DNA of 64,000 nt from JACCZX01 sp963710675. Lineage in GTDB: Bacteria > Pseudomonadota > Gammaproteobacteria > Burkholderiales > Burkholderiaceae_F. The stretch is taken from contig CAVQBE010000005.1 in NCBI GenBank assembly GCA_963710675.1, positions 16,747 to 80,746 of the forward strand, in the 5' to 3' direction. Shown one piece after another: positions 1 to 9,700 of the stretch. The notes under the pieces were generated by a model. The model was not told the DNA's origin, searched no databases, and was given only the letters and a program-made list of their open reading frames with translations. Made by a program: the position numbers and the translations under genes. Each line of letters begins with the position of its first letter. Positions within the stretch are counted from its first letter, which is position 1.

Positions 1-1392
1 TCGCTGCTTCTCGCAGAAGCCGCCAAGCATGATGCGCGCCCTGTCGTTCCCGCTGAGCTGCTCGACGAGGTCACGGCGCTGGTCGAATGGCCCGTCGTAT
101 ACGACTCGGCATTCGACGTGGATTACTTGTCGATACCGCCCGAATGCCTGTTGCTGACGATGCAGCAGAACCAGAAGTACTTTGCTCTAACCGATCGCGC
201 GGGAAGACTCACCCATCGCTTCCTCCTTGTGTCGAATATCGAGGCGACCGATGGCGGCGCTGCGATTCGCGCCGGCAATGCGCGTGTGGTTCGTGCCCGG
301 TTGGCCGATGCCAAGTTTTTTTACGATCAGGATTGCAAGCAAACCCTCGAGAGCCGAGTGCCTGGACTGGCGCACGTTGTTTATCACGGCAAGCTCGGCT
401 CGCAACTGCAACGTGTTGAAAGGATCACCGCCATCGCAATGGGTATTGCGAAGGAGCTCGGAGTTGAGGCCACCTTGACCGAGCGTGCCGCCCACCTTGC
501 CAAGGCTGATCTGCGTACGTTAATGGTCGGTGAGTTCCCGGAGCTGCAAGGCGTGATGGGCGAGTATTACGCTCAGAACGACGGTGAGTCAGCAGCTGTG
601 TCGGTGGCGATTCGCGAACACTATCACCCACGCTTTGCCGGCGACGCTCTGCCGGAAGGCGCGACCTCGCTGTGTGTGGCGCTTGCCGACAAGCTCGAGA
701 CTCTGGTGGGATTGTTCGGCGTCGGCGAAAAGCCCACCGGCGAAAAGGATCCGTTCGCGCTGCGCAGGCACGCGCTGGGGATTTTGCGAATGCTGATGGA
801 AAAGCGGCTTGCGATCCCGTTTAATCGGATGCTGGACATTGCGAACACCGCGTTCGGCGGTGTGAACGCTTTCAAGAATGCTGACGGTGATTTGCTGGAT
901 TTCGTATACGAACGCCTGCGCGGCTTGCTGCGTGACGATGGCTACTCGGCGCAACAGGTCGAAGCCGTCATCGCGTTGCAACCCGAGCGAATCGATCAGG
1001 TGCCGCAGCAGTTAGCGGCGGTCCGAGCGTTCATGTCGCTGCCGGAAGCCGAAAGCCTGGCGGCGGCCAACAAGAGAATCGGCAACATTCTGAAAAAAGC
1101 AGACGATGTTCCGAACGCGTTCGACGGTGCGCTGCTGCTGGAGCCGGCCGAACGCTCGCTTGGAGAGGCGTTCAGCGCGGTTCGGCCATGGGCAGAGCAG
1201 CTGTACGCGTCTGGCGATTATTCGGCGATGCTTAAGTCGCTGGCACCGTTGAAGCTGCCGGTCGATCGCTTTTTCGACGAAGTGATGGTCAACGTCGACG
1301 ATGCGAAGCTGCGCGCGAACCGCCTCGGTTTGCTGGCGGCGCTGCAGGCTACGATGAATCGAGTCGCCGATATCTCAAAATTGAGCAGCTAA
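1..1392 (+). CDS. glyS: Glycine--tRNA ligase beta subunit, 5' truncated by the window edge
   Basis: Frame 1 is open from the first base and ends in TAA at 1390-1392, so about 463 C-terminal residues of a roughly 700-residue protein are present. The beta subunit pairs with GlyQ in the alpha2beta2 glycyl-tRNA synthetase that charges tRNA-Gly in the cytoplasm. The segment around LTMQQNQKYF (near base 150) and the GEKDPFALRR stretch are hallmarks of GlyS. The C-terminal part (DRFFDEVMVNVDD) matches the anticodon-binding-like domain. No frameshift is seen. glyQ is presumably just upstream, outside the window. The plsC start follows two bases after the stop, so the two are probably cotranscribed. 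Confidence 0.96.
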   Translation, partial: SLLLAEAAKHDARPVVPAELLDEVTALVEWPVVYDSAFDVDYLSIPPECLLLTMQQNQKYFALTDRAGRLTHRFLLVSNIEATDGGAAIRAGNARVVRARLADAKFFYDQDCKQTLESRVPGLAHVVYHGKLGSQLQRVERITAIAMGIAKELGVEATLTERAAHLAKADLRTLMVGEFPELQGVMGEYYAQNDGESAAVSVAIREHYHPRFAGDALPEGATSLCVALADKLETLVGLFGVGEKPTGEKDPFALRRHALGILRMLMEKRLAIPFNRMLDIANTAFGGVNAFKNADGDLLDFVYERLRGLLRDDGYSAQQVEAVIALQPERIDQVPQQLAAVRAFMSLPEAESLAAANKRIGNILKKADDVPNAFDGALLLEPAERSLGEAFSAVRPWAEQLYASGDYSAMLKSLAPLKLPVDRFFDEVMVNVDDAKLRANRLGLLAALQATMNRVADISKLSS

Positions 1393-1394
1393 TA

Positions 1395-2174
1395 ATGCTC
1401 TGGCTGCGCTCACTCGCGTACTTCGTCTATTTGTTCGTCACCGTCGTTCCGTGGGCGTTTGTCGTCCTCTCGGGCTGGCTATTTCCAGTGCACACACGCT
1501 ACTGGCTGTGCGCGCGCTGGACCGCAATGGCGATCTGGGGTGCGCGGGTTATCTGCGGCATCAAATATCAAGTCGAAGGCTGGCACAACCTGCCGGATGG
1601 GCCGGCGATTGTGTTGCCGAAGCATCAATCGACGTGGGAGACGTTCTGGCTACCGACCGCGATGCCACGCGACCTCACGTTCGTCTACAAGCGCGAGCTC
1701 AACTGGGTGCCGTTCTTTGGCTGGGGAATCGCGTCCGCGCAGATGATCAGTATTGATCGCAGCAAGGGCCAGGATGCGTTCGAGCAGGTGGTCGAACAAG
1801 GAAAGGATCGTCTTGCGCGTGGCTGGTGGATTGTCATCTTTCCTGAGGGGACCCGCACCAAACCGGGCACTATCAAGCGTTACAAGACAGGCGGCGCACG
1901 GCTCGCGGTACGCACCGGCGCATGGGCGGTGCCGATCGCGGTCAACTCAGGCGAATACTGGCCCAAAGGACGATTCATTAAGACACCCGGTACCGTAAAA
2001 GTGTCGATAGGTCCTGCGATCAACCCGAACGGCAAAAGCGCCGAAGAAGTCGCGCTATTGGTTGAGACTTGGATCGAGTCAGAGATGCGGAGACTGGCGC
2101 CGCATCGATACAGCGCACCCTACATGCCATCAAATGGCCGCGGTGTCGAAGGTGCTGCGGCGGGGACGGCTTGA
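1395..2174 (+). CDS. plsC: 1-acyl-sn-glycerol-3-phosphate acyltransferase
   Basis: This 259-residue membrane enzyme acylates lysophosphatidic acid to phosphatidic acid in phospholipid synthesis. An N-terminal hydrophobic segment (YFVYLFVTVVPWAFVVLSG) anchors it in the inner membrane. The catalytic block reads KHQSTWET (about residues 76-83). That is HX4E rather than the textbook HX4D, a variant I believe is common in betaproteobacterial PlsC. The acceptor-binding block FPEGTRTKPG is intact. The ATG lies two bases after the glyS stop, and its TGA overlaps the TTG start of the next gene, so a glyS-plsC-peptidase transcription unit is likely. Confidence 0.93.
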   Translation: MLWLRSLAYFVYLFVTVVPWAFVVLSGWLFPVHTRYWLCARWTAMAIWGARVICGIKYQVEGWHNLPDGPAIVLPKHQSTWETFWLPTAMPRDLTFVYKRELNWVPFFGWGIASAQMISIDRSKGQDAFEQVVEQGKDRLARGWWIVIFPEGTRTKPGTIKRYKTGGARLAVRTGAWAVPIAVNSGEYWPKGRFIKTPGTVKVSIGPAINPNGKSAEEVALLVETWIESEMRRLAPHRYSAPYMPSNGRGVEGAAAGTA

Positions 2175-2950
2175 ATCAGCAGTTGCTGTTAGCGTTCGAT
2201 TCGCCGCGCTCGACAGCGACGCCGCACGTTGCGCTAGCAACCGAACGCCGCGTCGTAGTCGGAAATCAGATCCTCGTGTATCAGTTGCATCGCGTGCGAA
2301 GACGCAGCATCGGATTTCAGGTCAGCGAACGTGGGCTGTCGATTCGCGCGCCGCGCTCAGTGGCACTGAAAGAGATCGAAGCGGCGATCGTTCAAAATCA
2401 ACGGTGGATTTTTGCAAAGCAGCTCGAATGGCATGCGTGGTGTGAGCAGCTGCGCAATTCCGCGATTCGCTTTGTCGAAGGCGGTGTCGTTCGTTACCTC
2501 GGTGAACCCATGACGCTGCGATTGGGGTCCACTTCAACGCACGTCGATCCTGCCTTCAGAGAGCTACGTCTGGCGTTGCCGGTAGCGGCGCCCGAGGCCG
2601 ACGTTCGTCAGGCGCTGAAGGTCTTGCTGCAGACCCAGGCGCACAGCATCATCGGCGAGCGTCTTGCGCGCTTTGCCGATCGCATCCCTGCGCGCTTTGC
2701 CGGATGGAGGGTATCGTCGGCGCGCACACAGTGGGGCTCTTGCTCGCGCGAGGGCCGCGTTCGTCTTAACTGGCGCCTGGTGCACTTTGAGCCACCAGTG
2801 ATTGACTATGTGATCGCACACGAGCTTGCTCATCTGCGCGAGCTCAACCACAGCCTCCGCTTCTGGAAGGAGGTTGCGCGCCTTCTGCCCGGCTACGAAG
2901 CTGCACGCGATCGGATCAGGCGCGTCGAGATTGCGGCCGTATCCTTTTAA
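2171..2950 (+). CDS. YgjP/DUF45-family zinc metallopeptidase
   Basis: I place the start at TTG 2171, overlapping the plsC stop as TTGA. An ATG at 2069 in the same frame would overlap plsC by about 100 bases with non-conserved sequence. The 259-residue product ends in the zinc-peptidase signature HELAHLRELNHSLRFWKEV, in which the two His of HExxH-like HELAH plus a downstream His bind zinc. The upstream block TQWGSCSREGRVRLNWRL is also typical of DUF45 (WLM/SprT-like) proteins. The family is widespread but substrates are poorly known. Its TAA and the rsmA stop on the other strand overlap (2947-2950), so the two genes converge with no spacer. Confidence 0.85.
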   Translation: MNQQLLLAFDSPRSTATPHVALATERRVVVGNQILVYQLHRVRRRSIGFQVSERGLSIRAPRSVALKEIEAAIVQNQRWIFAKQLEWHAWCEQLRNSAIRFVEGGVVRYLGEPMTLRLGSTSTHVDPAFRELRLALPVAAPEADVRQALKVLLQTQAHSIIGERLARFADRIPARFAGWRVSSARTQWGSCSREGRVRLNWRLVHFEPPVIDYVIAHELAHLRELNHSLRFWKEVARLLPGYEAARDRIRRVEIAAVSF

Positions 2951-3722
2951 ATGCCATCCAGCCGATGAGCCAGCTCGACGAAGCTTTGTACACCCAGCGT
3001 TTCAGCGCGCGCTTGCGGATCGACGCCGCTGTCAATGATCTGTGCGGAGGTGAGCAGTTCGGACAATGCGTTGCGCAACGTCTTGCGGCGCTGACCAAAC
3101 GCAGCGGCAACGACCTTTGCGAATGCTTGCGCGTCCACGTTGGGAAGCTCACTCGCAGCGATCGGCTGCATTCGCACCAGGCTTGATGTGACCTGCGGCA
3201 CCGGCTTGAACGCCTCACGCGGCACGTCGAAAAGCTTGGTCAGTCGATAACGAAATTGCAACATCACCGAGAGTCGGCCGTACGTTTTTCCTCCGGGGGC
3301 TGCGACCATGCGCTCGACAACCTCCTTTTGCAGCATGAAGTGTTGGTCGATTACACGTTCTGCGAACGGCAGCAGCGTAAACAGCAGCGGCGTTGAGATG
3401 TTGTAAGGAAGATTGCCGACGATGCGCAACGGCCCTGATGCCAGCGCGCTCCAGTCAAACGCCAGCGCGTCGGCCTCAATCAGTGTCATCTGTTGTGCGG
3501 GAAACCGGGTCCGCAATCCGGCAGCCAGGTCGCGATCGATTTCGATAGCGTGCAGATGGCCAGCCCTCTCGACCAATGCGCCAGTCAGCGCTGCCTGACC
3601 CGGGCCGATCTCGACGATGGATTGCCCAGGGCGCGGATCGATCGCTTCGACGATTCGCCGGACGATGTCGGCATCATGCAGGAAGTTCTGGCCGAATCGC
3701 TTGCGTGGGCGATGCCTTCCAT
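2947..3722 (-). CDS. rsmA: 16S rRNA (adenine1518-N6/adenine1519-N6)-dimethyltransferase, frameshift near the N-terminus
   Basis: RsmA (KsgA) dimethylates two adjacent adenines in the 3' hairpin of 16S rRNA during 30S assembly. The SAM-binding motif (IVEIGPGQAALT) and catalytic NLPYNISTPLL are present. The uninterrupted frame with an ATG begins only at 3576, inside the SAM fold. In-frame similarity continues upstream through RKRFGQNFLHDADIV, but that frame meets a stop before any start codon. One missing base near 3704 (reading CACCGCAAG for CACGCAAG) joins it to the ATG at 3722, giving MEGIAHRKRFGQNF and a normal 258-residue protein. I treat this as a sequence error. It is the last gene of lptD-surA-pdxA-rsmA within this window. 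Confidence 0.9.
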
Positions 3723-3779
3723 GCGGCTGCGCCGCAGGAATGCCTGTTCAGCCCCTGCGTGCTTGTCGCACAGCGCCCC

Positions 3780-3818
3780 GTCCTCGCGCCCCCCCCCGCG
3801 GGGGCACGCGCTGAGCTT
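3780..3818. repeat. GC-rich hairpin with a nine-C run between pdxA and rsmA
   Basis: The 118-base gap between the pdxA stop and the rsmA start contains nine consecutive C (3789-3797) followed by GCGGGGG. This can fold into a very stable C5/G5 stem. There is no following T run in the direction of transcription, so it is not a canonical terminator. It could act as an intercistronic RNA structure, and it is also a difficult sequence for basecallers. Nothing else is recognised in the gap. Confidence 0.5.
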
Positions 3819-3840
3819 GGGGCGGCCCTACGCTCATCGC

Positions 3841-4861
3841 TCATGCCGCCTGCTGCTGATGCACCGCGCGGCGCGCGAGTTCGATTGCGAGTTTCAGTGC
3901 TGCCCTCATGCTGCCTGCATCCGCGCGGCCGGTTCCCGCAAGGTCGAGGGCGGTACCGTGGTCCACTGACGTGCGAACAAACGGCAAACCGAGCGTGACA
4001 TTCACGCCGTGACCGAAGGTCGCATATTTAAGCACTGGCAACCCCTGGTCGTGAAACATTGCGAGCACGGCGTCGTATCGCTGCACCAGCGATGGAACGA
4101 AGACGGTATCAGCCGGCAGCGGGCCGTCGACTTGATGTCCGTGGCTACGTAGTCGCGACACTGCAGGTGCAATGATTTCGATTTCTTCCCGCCCCATGTG
4201 ACCGCCTTCACCGGCGTGCGGATTCAAGCCTGTGACGACGACGCGCGGTTTGTCGATGCCGAACCGCGATTGCAGCTCAACGAGCAAAATCTTCAGCACC
4301 GCGGCAACACCGTCGATGCTCAACGCGCTCGCGACCGAGGCAAGCGGCAGATGCGTCGTCGCCAGCGCTACACGCAACGGACCGTGCGCAGTGTCGCCAG
4401 CCAGCATCATCACCACACGCGGCGTACCTGTGCGCTCAGCCAGATATTCGGTATGGCCCGTGAATGGGACTCGAGCGTCGTTAATGACGCTCTTCTGCAC
4501 CGGAGCCGTCACGATCGCGTCATAGTCGCAAGCCATTGCCCCGGCGATTGCTCGGTCAAGCGTCGCCAGTACGTAATGGGCATTGCGCGAATCGCGGCGC
4601 CCTGCGATGGCAGCGGTTCGAAGCGGCACGTGTTCGACGTTTGCGGTGACAGGCCACGTTACCCCGGCGCATTGCGCGCGCTGTTCGAGCAACCCGGTGT
4701 CTCCGATCAACGTAATGCGGGCATTGCTGCCCGCATGCCTCCAACACGCTGAGTGCGCCCAGCGATATTTCGGGGCCGATACCGGCGGGCTCGCCGGTCG
4801 TGATTGCGATGCGAAGCGGGTCGCCGGCCTTACGACCGGTCGTCGAGCCGATACTCGACAT
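3841..4861 (-). CDS. pdxA: 4-hydroxythreonine-4-phosphate dehydrogenase, one frameshift
   Basis: PdxA oxidises 4-phosphohydroxy-L-threonine in the DXP-dependent pyridoxal phosphate pathway. The N-terminus ITTGEPAGIGPEIS starts from ATG 4861. The rest (IGDTGLLEQRA onward, including the metal-site region VTGLNPHAGEGGHMG and the C-terminal block YATFGHGVNVTLGLPF) is in another frame. The two join near 4733, where GCATGCGGGCAGC carries one base too many. Removing one base gives 339 residues, the normal length. The start overlaps the end of surA by 32 bases, the usual order in this operon. The C-terminal HGTALDLAGTGRAD block is intact. Confidence 0.93.
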
Positions 4862-6225
4862 ACGTCTTGTCGCGCAGTTGTCGCATCCAGTCCTGATATG
4901 CCTCGTCAGCCTTGCGATCGCGTAGCGCCTGCCGTGCCTGCAGCCGTGCGCGATCGGATGAAGCCTGCTCGGTGCGGCGTTCGAGTACCTGAATCAAGTG
5001 CCAGCCGAACGGGGACTGAACCGGCGGACTGATTTCGTTAAGCTTCAGCGCATTCATCGACTTCTCGAATTCAGGCACCGTGTCGCCCGGATAGAGCCAT
5101 CCCAAATCGCCACCGCGGCTGCCGCTCGGATCGACCGAATGCAGGCGAGCGAGTGTGCCGAATTCGATTTGCCCCGCCTCGACCCGCTGCTTCATCTCCT
5201 CAAGCCTGCGCTTGACCTCAGGCTCAGGCATCAGTTCTGACACGCGCAACAAAATGTGGCGCGCGTGGGTTTGCTGCACCGGCCCGGTGGCCAGTTTGCT
5301 GTCGACGCCGCTGCGTCGCCCAAGAACCTTGAGGATATGAAAACCGTTTGGGCTGCGAATAACCGGAGTGACGTCGCCAGGCTTAAGTCCCTTTATCGCA
5401 TCGATGAACAGCGTCGGCAGGCGGTCCGTATTGCGCCAACCCAGTTCGCCACCTTGCAGGGCTTCCGGGGCGTTCGAAAAACTAGCCGCGACGCGCGCAA
5501 AATCGGCGCCGCCCTTCAGCTGCACCATTAACTCCTCGGCACGCGCGCGTGTCGAGTCGACGCGATCGCTGGCCGAGTTCTCGGGGACTCGCAGCAGGAT
5601 CTGCGCGACGTTGATCTCTTCGGAATCGGCGCTCACGCCGGACTGCGCGGCGATGAAATTTTCAAGCTCGCTGTCCGAAATCTGGATGCGTGAGTCGACT
5701 TCGCGCTCGCGCAGCCGATTCAAGATGATGTCTTGCCGAATGTCGTCGCGAAACTGCGTAAACGAAACACCGTCGGCGTCAAGCCGTTGCCGCAGCGCTT
5801 GCAGCGTCAGGCCGTTTGATTCTGCGATGCGCCCCAGCGCGGCGTTCACCGTTGCATCATCGACCCGCACGCCTGTTTCGCGAGCCAGCTGCAATTGCGC
5901 ACGATCGACAATCATCCGCTCGAGTACCTGGCGCTCGAGAACGTCGGTCGACGGCGGTTGAATCTTTTGGCGCCGCAGCTGAACTTCCGCGACGCGCGCG
6001 CGTGCGCGCAACTCATTGGCGGTGACGACTTCATCGTTAACGATCGCGACGATGCGGTCGACCGCTCGCGGAGCCGGGCGAGGCGTCGCCGCTTGCGCCG
6101 CCGCAGAAGATGGGGCCCGCAGGCTGCACTGCCTGGCCCTGCGCGAAGCTCGCACTCCCCGCGATCAGCGTGGCAAAGCCGAGTGCGAACTTAGAAAATC
6201 TAACTAAGCGAACGGTTCTGGTCAT
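4830..6225 (-). CDS. surA: Periplasmic peptidyl-prolyl isomerase/chaperone SurA, frameshift after the signal peptide
   Basis: SurA escorts outer-membrane proteins, including LptD, to the BAM complex. The signal peptide (FALGFATLIAGSASFAQ) starts at ATG 6225 but lies in a different frame from the mature protein, which begins near AAAQAATPRPAPRAVDRIVA. They join at a CCCC run on the coding strand near 6112, a typical homopolymer indel. The mature part has an N-terminal chaperone domain and two parvulin domains (around HILLRVSE and the preceding VAQILLRVPE segment) with GELGWRNTDRLP and GGDLGWLYPGDTVPEFE. Total length is about 465 residues. It lies 62 bases downstream of lptD and overlaps pdxA. 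Confidence 0.93.
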
Positions 6226-6287
6226 CGGGTTTATGGAAGGTATCTTTGCTCAGCTATGCACGAATCCATCGTGTATTTGCGAGCGCA

Positions 6288-8579
6288 TTACTCGTAGTAC
6301 TCAAAACGCCCAGGCTCTCGGGGTACTGGGTTCAACAACTGGTAGCCGGGAATATTACGCTGTAAAAGATTGGCGGCGCTTGATCCGACACTCGTCAATC
6401 CATTGAGTTCCAGTTGCAGATAAAAGTTGGTCGTCGTCGTCTGCGCCGTGGTTGCAAATCTTTGCACTGCGAAGCGCAGCAGCCAGCAATCTTGCTGGTA
6501 CTCGAGTGCAGCTACGAGATCGATCAATCGCTTGTCTTCCAGCGAATAGTTGACGCGTCCGACGGCGTACCAGCGATTGGATAGCGGCCATTGACTCGAG
6601 ATGTCGACTTGGCTGATACCGTCAGGCTGATAGCGGTAATAAGCAGTCAGCACTGAAGCACGACGCGGCTGCCAGCGAACCCCCGCTGTGGCACGAACGA
6701 ATTCGCCGGGTTCGGCGGCGTATTGAGCTGCGAGGTCAATTGCCCATGATCGCCCGAGCTGGGCGGTGACCGCCCCCAGCACGTCGGTCGCGCTGCTGGT
6801 CCGCGGGGATTCACCCGGCAGAGTGACGCGTTGGTCGGTGAAGTAATAGCGTTGCCCGATCGATGCGCGGAGCCGCTCGGCTCCGGTTTCAGCGTCCAGA
6901 ATGCGTGTGGTGAGCGCGGCGGTTAGCTGATTGGCTTCGGAAATTCGATCGGAGCCTGCATAAATATTCTCGGTGAACAGTTGCGAATAGTTCAGGTCTG
7001 AAAGCGCGCTATCAAAGTTCGGCAGATCGTTTTGATCCCGGAATGGGATGTACGCATAGAACAAACGCGGCTCAAGCGTTTGCTGAGCGGCGCGGCCAAA
7101 CCATCCAACATCACGCTCAAAAATCAAACCCGTGTCGAGGCTCAAGATCGGAAGTGTCCGCGTCGGTGTCGAGTCGGTGGGGTGAAACGCAGGATCAAGG
7201 TCATACACAGTCGACGACATCCGCGCGCGCGGGATCACGAACCATCCGGGTGCCAGAATTGGGTACGCCGTGCGAATGTCAGCAATGTAGCGATTGCCTT
7301 TTTCCAGCGTTGGGTGCTCAAAGCGTGTTCCGTCAAGGGCTACACCGGCTTCGAAGCCGCGCCAATCAGCTATGTAGCCATTCAAGGTCGCCTGCGGCAC
7401 ACGCTCATACGGCTTAGCGACCGGTTGCGATAGATCGGGATCCTGCAGCACTTGGTTCTTCGTGATACGGACAGCGGTATTCCAATACACATGGTTGTAT
7501 GCCAAGTAACCGTCCTGCGGCAGAACCTTCTGCGAGGTGTCGACAATGTTGGTGGCGAAGTCGACGAAGTATCGATCGTCAGACGCGCGGTTGTAATTGA
7601 CGCCTGCCGCGAAGCCGGATGGCGAAGCGTATTCGTACCGCACGGCTGCGAAGTCCCTGGACGCGCCGAACTCTCGGTCCCTCGCGATGACGTCGTAAAC
7701 AAGCGTGGCGCGCTGCGTCGGACTTAGATAGCGCAGCTCGTTTTCGAAAAGCACGCCGCGCTTGGTCATGACGCGGGGTGTCAGCGTGTAGTCGTAGTTG
7801 GGTGCAAGGTTGAAGTAGTAGGGTGTACTGATATCGGTTCCAAGCGTCGAGCTCAAGCCAAAGCTGGGCGTCAAGAAGCCCGACTTGCGGCGATCGCTGG
7901 TCGGAAAACTCAGAATCGGTGATGCAAGAACCGGCAATCCTTTGAAATAAAGCGTTGCAAATGTTGCGGTCGCGGTTTCATCGAGTCCATCAAACTCGAT
8001 CGCTTCGGCTTGCACCCACCATGCGTTGTCTCCCGGGCCGCATGTCGTGAACCGAGCTCTTTCCATTCGTGCCCGATCACTTCCTAGAAACTCAACCAGC
8101 CCCGCGTTGCCACGCCCTTGGCGCGCCGCATAGGTGAAAGTCGCGTCGGGCATCGTGCCCGTCTGTGCATCTACGCGAAAATCAAGTCGAGGCCCGGTGA
8201 ACGAAGCGCCGTCACGAAAAACGCGCGCCTGGCCTTCGACGTTAACGATGTCTGTTGCCTGCGTGTACGTAATCGTGTCACCACGAAGGACAGTGCCACC
8301 GCGCCGTATCTCCGCGTCGCCGCGCAGGATCAGCTTTTCGTCGACCGTGCCCTCGACGTTAAGAGCGCGTGCAAATGTCGGTGCACGATCGCGAACCGGA
8401 GCTCGATTTTCGTCGAGCTGACGTTCAAGCCTTAGTTGTGGACGGCCGGTGGACTGTGCGTCCTCGTTTGTAAGGGCTTGGGCGAGCGCGTCCGCGCTCG
8501 CGGCCAGATATCCGGCGTGCAGGGTCGCGATCAATAACAAGGAGCATTTCGACCGACCGGTCCTCGGCAAGCGCGGCAT
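6288..8579 (-). CDS. lptD: LPS-assembly outer-membrane protein LptD
   Basis: The 763-residue protein has an N-terminal signal region (LLLIATLHAGYLAASADALAQ), then an OstA/LptA-like jellyroll (GDAEIRRGGTVLRGDTITY) and a long beta-barrel domain ending at EPGRFEYYE. LptD forms the outer-membrane translocon with LptE that inserts LPS. Cys residues expected to form disulfides are present (TTCGPGDNAWW near the start of the barrel, QDCWLLRF near the end). The reading frame is intact over 2.3 kb, in contrast to its neighbours. It is divergent from amgK-murU, and its ATG (8579) is about 100 bases from the likely amgK start, so the promoters share this gap. Confidence 0.96.
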   Translation of the reverse strand: MPRLPRTGRSKCSLLLIATLHAGYLAASADALAQALTNEDAQSTGRPQLRLERQLDENRAPVRDRAPTFARALNVEGTVDEKLILRGDAEIRRGGTVLRGDTITYTQATDIVNVEGQARVFRDGASFTGPRLDFRVDAQTGTMPDATFTYAARQGRGNAGLVEFLGSDRARMERARFTTCGPGDNAWWVQAEAIEFDGLDETATATFATLYFKGLPVLASPILSFPTSDRRKSGFLTPSFGLSSTLGTDISTPYYFNLAPNYDYTLTPRVMTKRGVLFENELRYLSPTQRATLVYDVIARDREFGASRDFAAVRYEYASPSGFAAGVNYNRASDDRYFVDFATNIVDTSQKVLPQDGYLAYNHVYWNTAVRITKNQVLQDPDLSQPVAKPYERVPQATLNGYIADWRGFEAGVALDGTRFEHPTLEKGNRYIADIRTAYPILAPGWFVIPRARMSSTVYDLDPAFHPTDSTPTRTLPILSLDTGLIFERDVGWFGRAAQQTLEPRLFYAYIPFRDQNDLPNFDSALSDLNYSQLFTENIYAGSDRISEANQLTAALTTRILDAETGAERLRASIGQRYYFTDQRVTLPGESPRTSSATDVLGAVTAQLGRSWAIDLAAQYAAEPGEFVRATAGVRWQPRRASVLTAYYRYQPDGISQVDISSQWPLSNRWYAVGRVNYSLEDKRLIDLVAALEYQQDCWLLRFAVQRFATTAQTTTTNFYLQLELNGLTSVGSSAANLLQRNIPGYQLLNPVPREPGRFEYYE

Positions 8580-8683
8580 TAGAATCTGTGAACGCTGTTT
8601 TTGGCCAGCAAGTGCCCGAGCAGAGCGCGCCGATTATAGGCATCGGTTTTACTTGTCAGGCTCTGCCGACCGTCCAACATTGC

Positions 8684-9700
8684 ATGATTCCTTCCGCTCC
8701 GATCTCGACCGGGCCGTCCGACGATGCACGCCTTGTTTCGCTTCGAGCATGGCTTCGAACGCTCGCTCCAAGCTATGGATTGATCGAGTCCTCGCTGCGA
8801 CCAGCGTCGGTGGATGCAAGCTCCCGTCGATACTTTCGCGTCGACGCAGGGGAAGGTAGTTTGATCGCTATGGACGCACCACCCGCGACCGAGGACTCAC
8901 GTCCATTCGTTCAGGTTGCGGAATTGATGCGAGTCGCCGGAGTACACGTTCCCGATATTCTTGTTACCGATCTTGGGCAAGGCTTCTTGCTGTTATCCGA
9001 TCTCGGTGCTGAGACGTACCTGGCATCGCTCTCAGATTCCAACGCCGACCAGCTTTTTGGCGATGCAGTTGATGCGCTGATCCGGTGGCAACTGTCCACT
9101 GCGGACGGAGTTTTGCCTCCATACGATGAGGCACTGCTTCGGCGGGAGCTGAATTTATTTCCGGACTGGTTTATTGCACGACATCTACAGCAGCCGCTGA
9201 CTGCTGCGCAAAACGCCGCACTCGCTCAGATGTTTAGCCGTATTGTTACAGTGAATCTGGCGCAACCCAGAGTATTCGTTCATCGCGACTACATGCCGCG
9301 CAATCTGATGGTGTCGAAGCCGAATCCGGGCGTCCTTGATTTTCAGGACGCGGTCACCGGTCCGATTAGTTACGACGTCGTTTCGCTTTTTCGTGATGCG
9401 TTCATCAGTTGGGACAACGCGCGCGTTCTTGAATGGGTGCGCCTGTACTTTGACCGCGCGCAAGCGGTCGGACTTCCGGTAGGCACAGACTTCGACACGT
9501 TCTGGCGTGACTTCGAATGGATGGGTTTGCAGCGACATCTGAAGGTCCTGGGCATTTTTGCGCGCATTCGTTATCGCGACGGCAAGCCGCACTACCTAAC
9601 AGATGCCCCTCGTTTCATCGGGTACGTCCGTTCGGTTGTCGAACGCTATAACGAGCTGGCACCGCTTGCCAGGTTGTTCGACGAATTGGGATTGGCGTGA
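8684..9700 (+). CDS. amgK: Anomeric MurNAc/GlcNAc kinase AmgK (aminoglycoside phosphotransferase fold)
   Basis: The start is placed at ATG 8684 (MIPSAPISTG), which leaves a normal intergenic space to lptD. An upstream ATG at 8588 would almost touch the lptD start. The 338-residue protein has the kinase motifs VFVHRDYMPRNLMV (catalytic HxDxxxxN) and GVLDFQDAVTGPISYDV (metal-binding DxD-like). AmgK phosphorylates the anomeric carbon of N-acetylmuramate and N-acetylglucosamine in the cell-wall recycling bypass to UDP-MurNAc. The adjacent murU, overlapping by four bases, provides the next step, which strongly supports this assignment over a generic aminoglycoside phosphotransferase. Confidence 0.9.
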   Translation: MIPSAPISTGPSDDARLVSLRAWLRTLAPSYGLIESSLRPASVDASSRRYFRVDAGEGSLIAMDAPPATEDSRPFVQVAELMRVAGVHVPDILVTDLGQGFLLLSDLGAETYLASLSDSNADQLFGDAVDALIRWQLSTADGVLPPYDEALLRRELNLFPDWFIARHLQQPLTAAQNAALAQMFSRIVTVNLAQPRVFVHRDYMPRNLMVSKPNPGVLDFQDAVTGPISYDVVSLFRDAFISWDNARVLEWVRLYFDRAQAVGLPVGTDFDTFWRDFEWMGLQRHLKVLGIFARIRYRDGKPHYLTDAPRFIGYVRSVVERYNELAPLARLFDELGLA

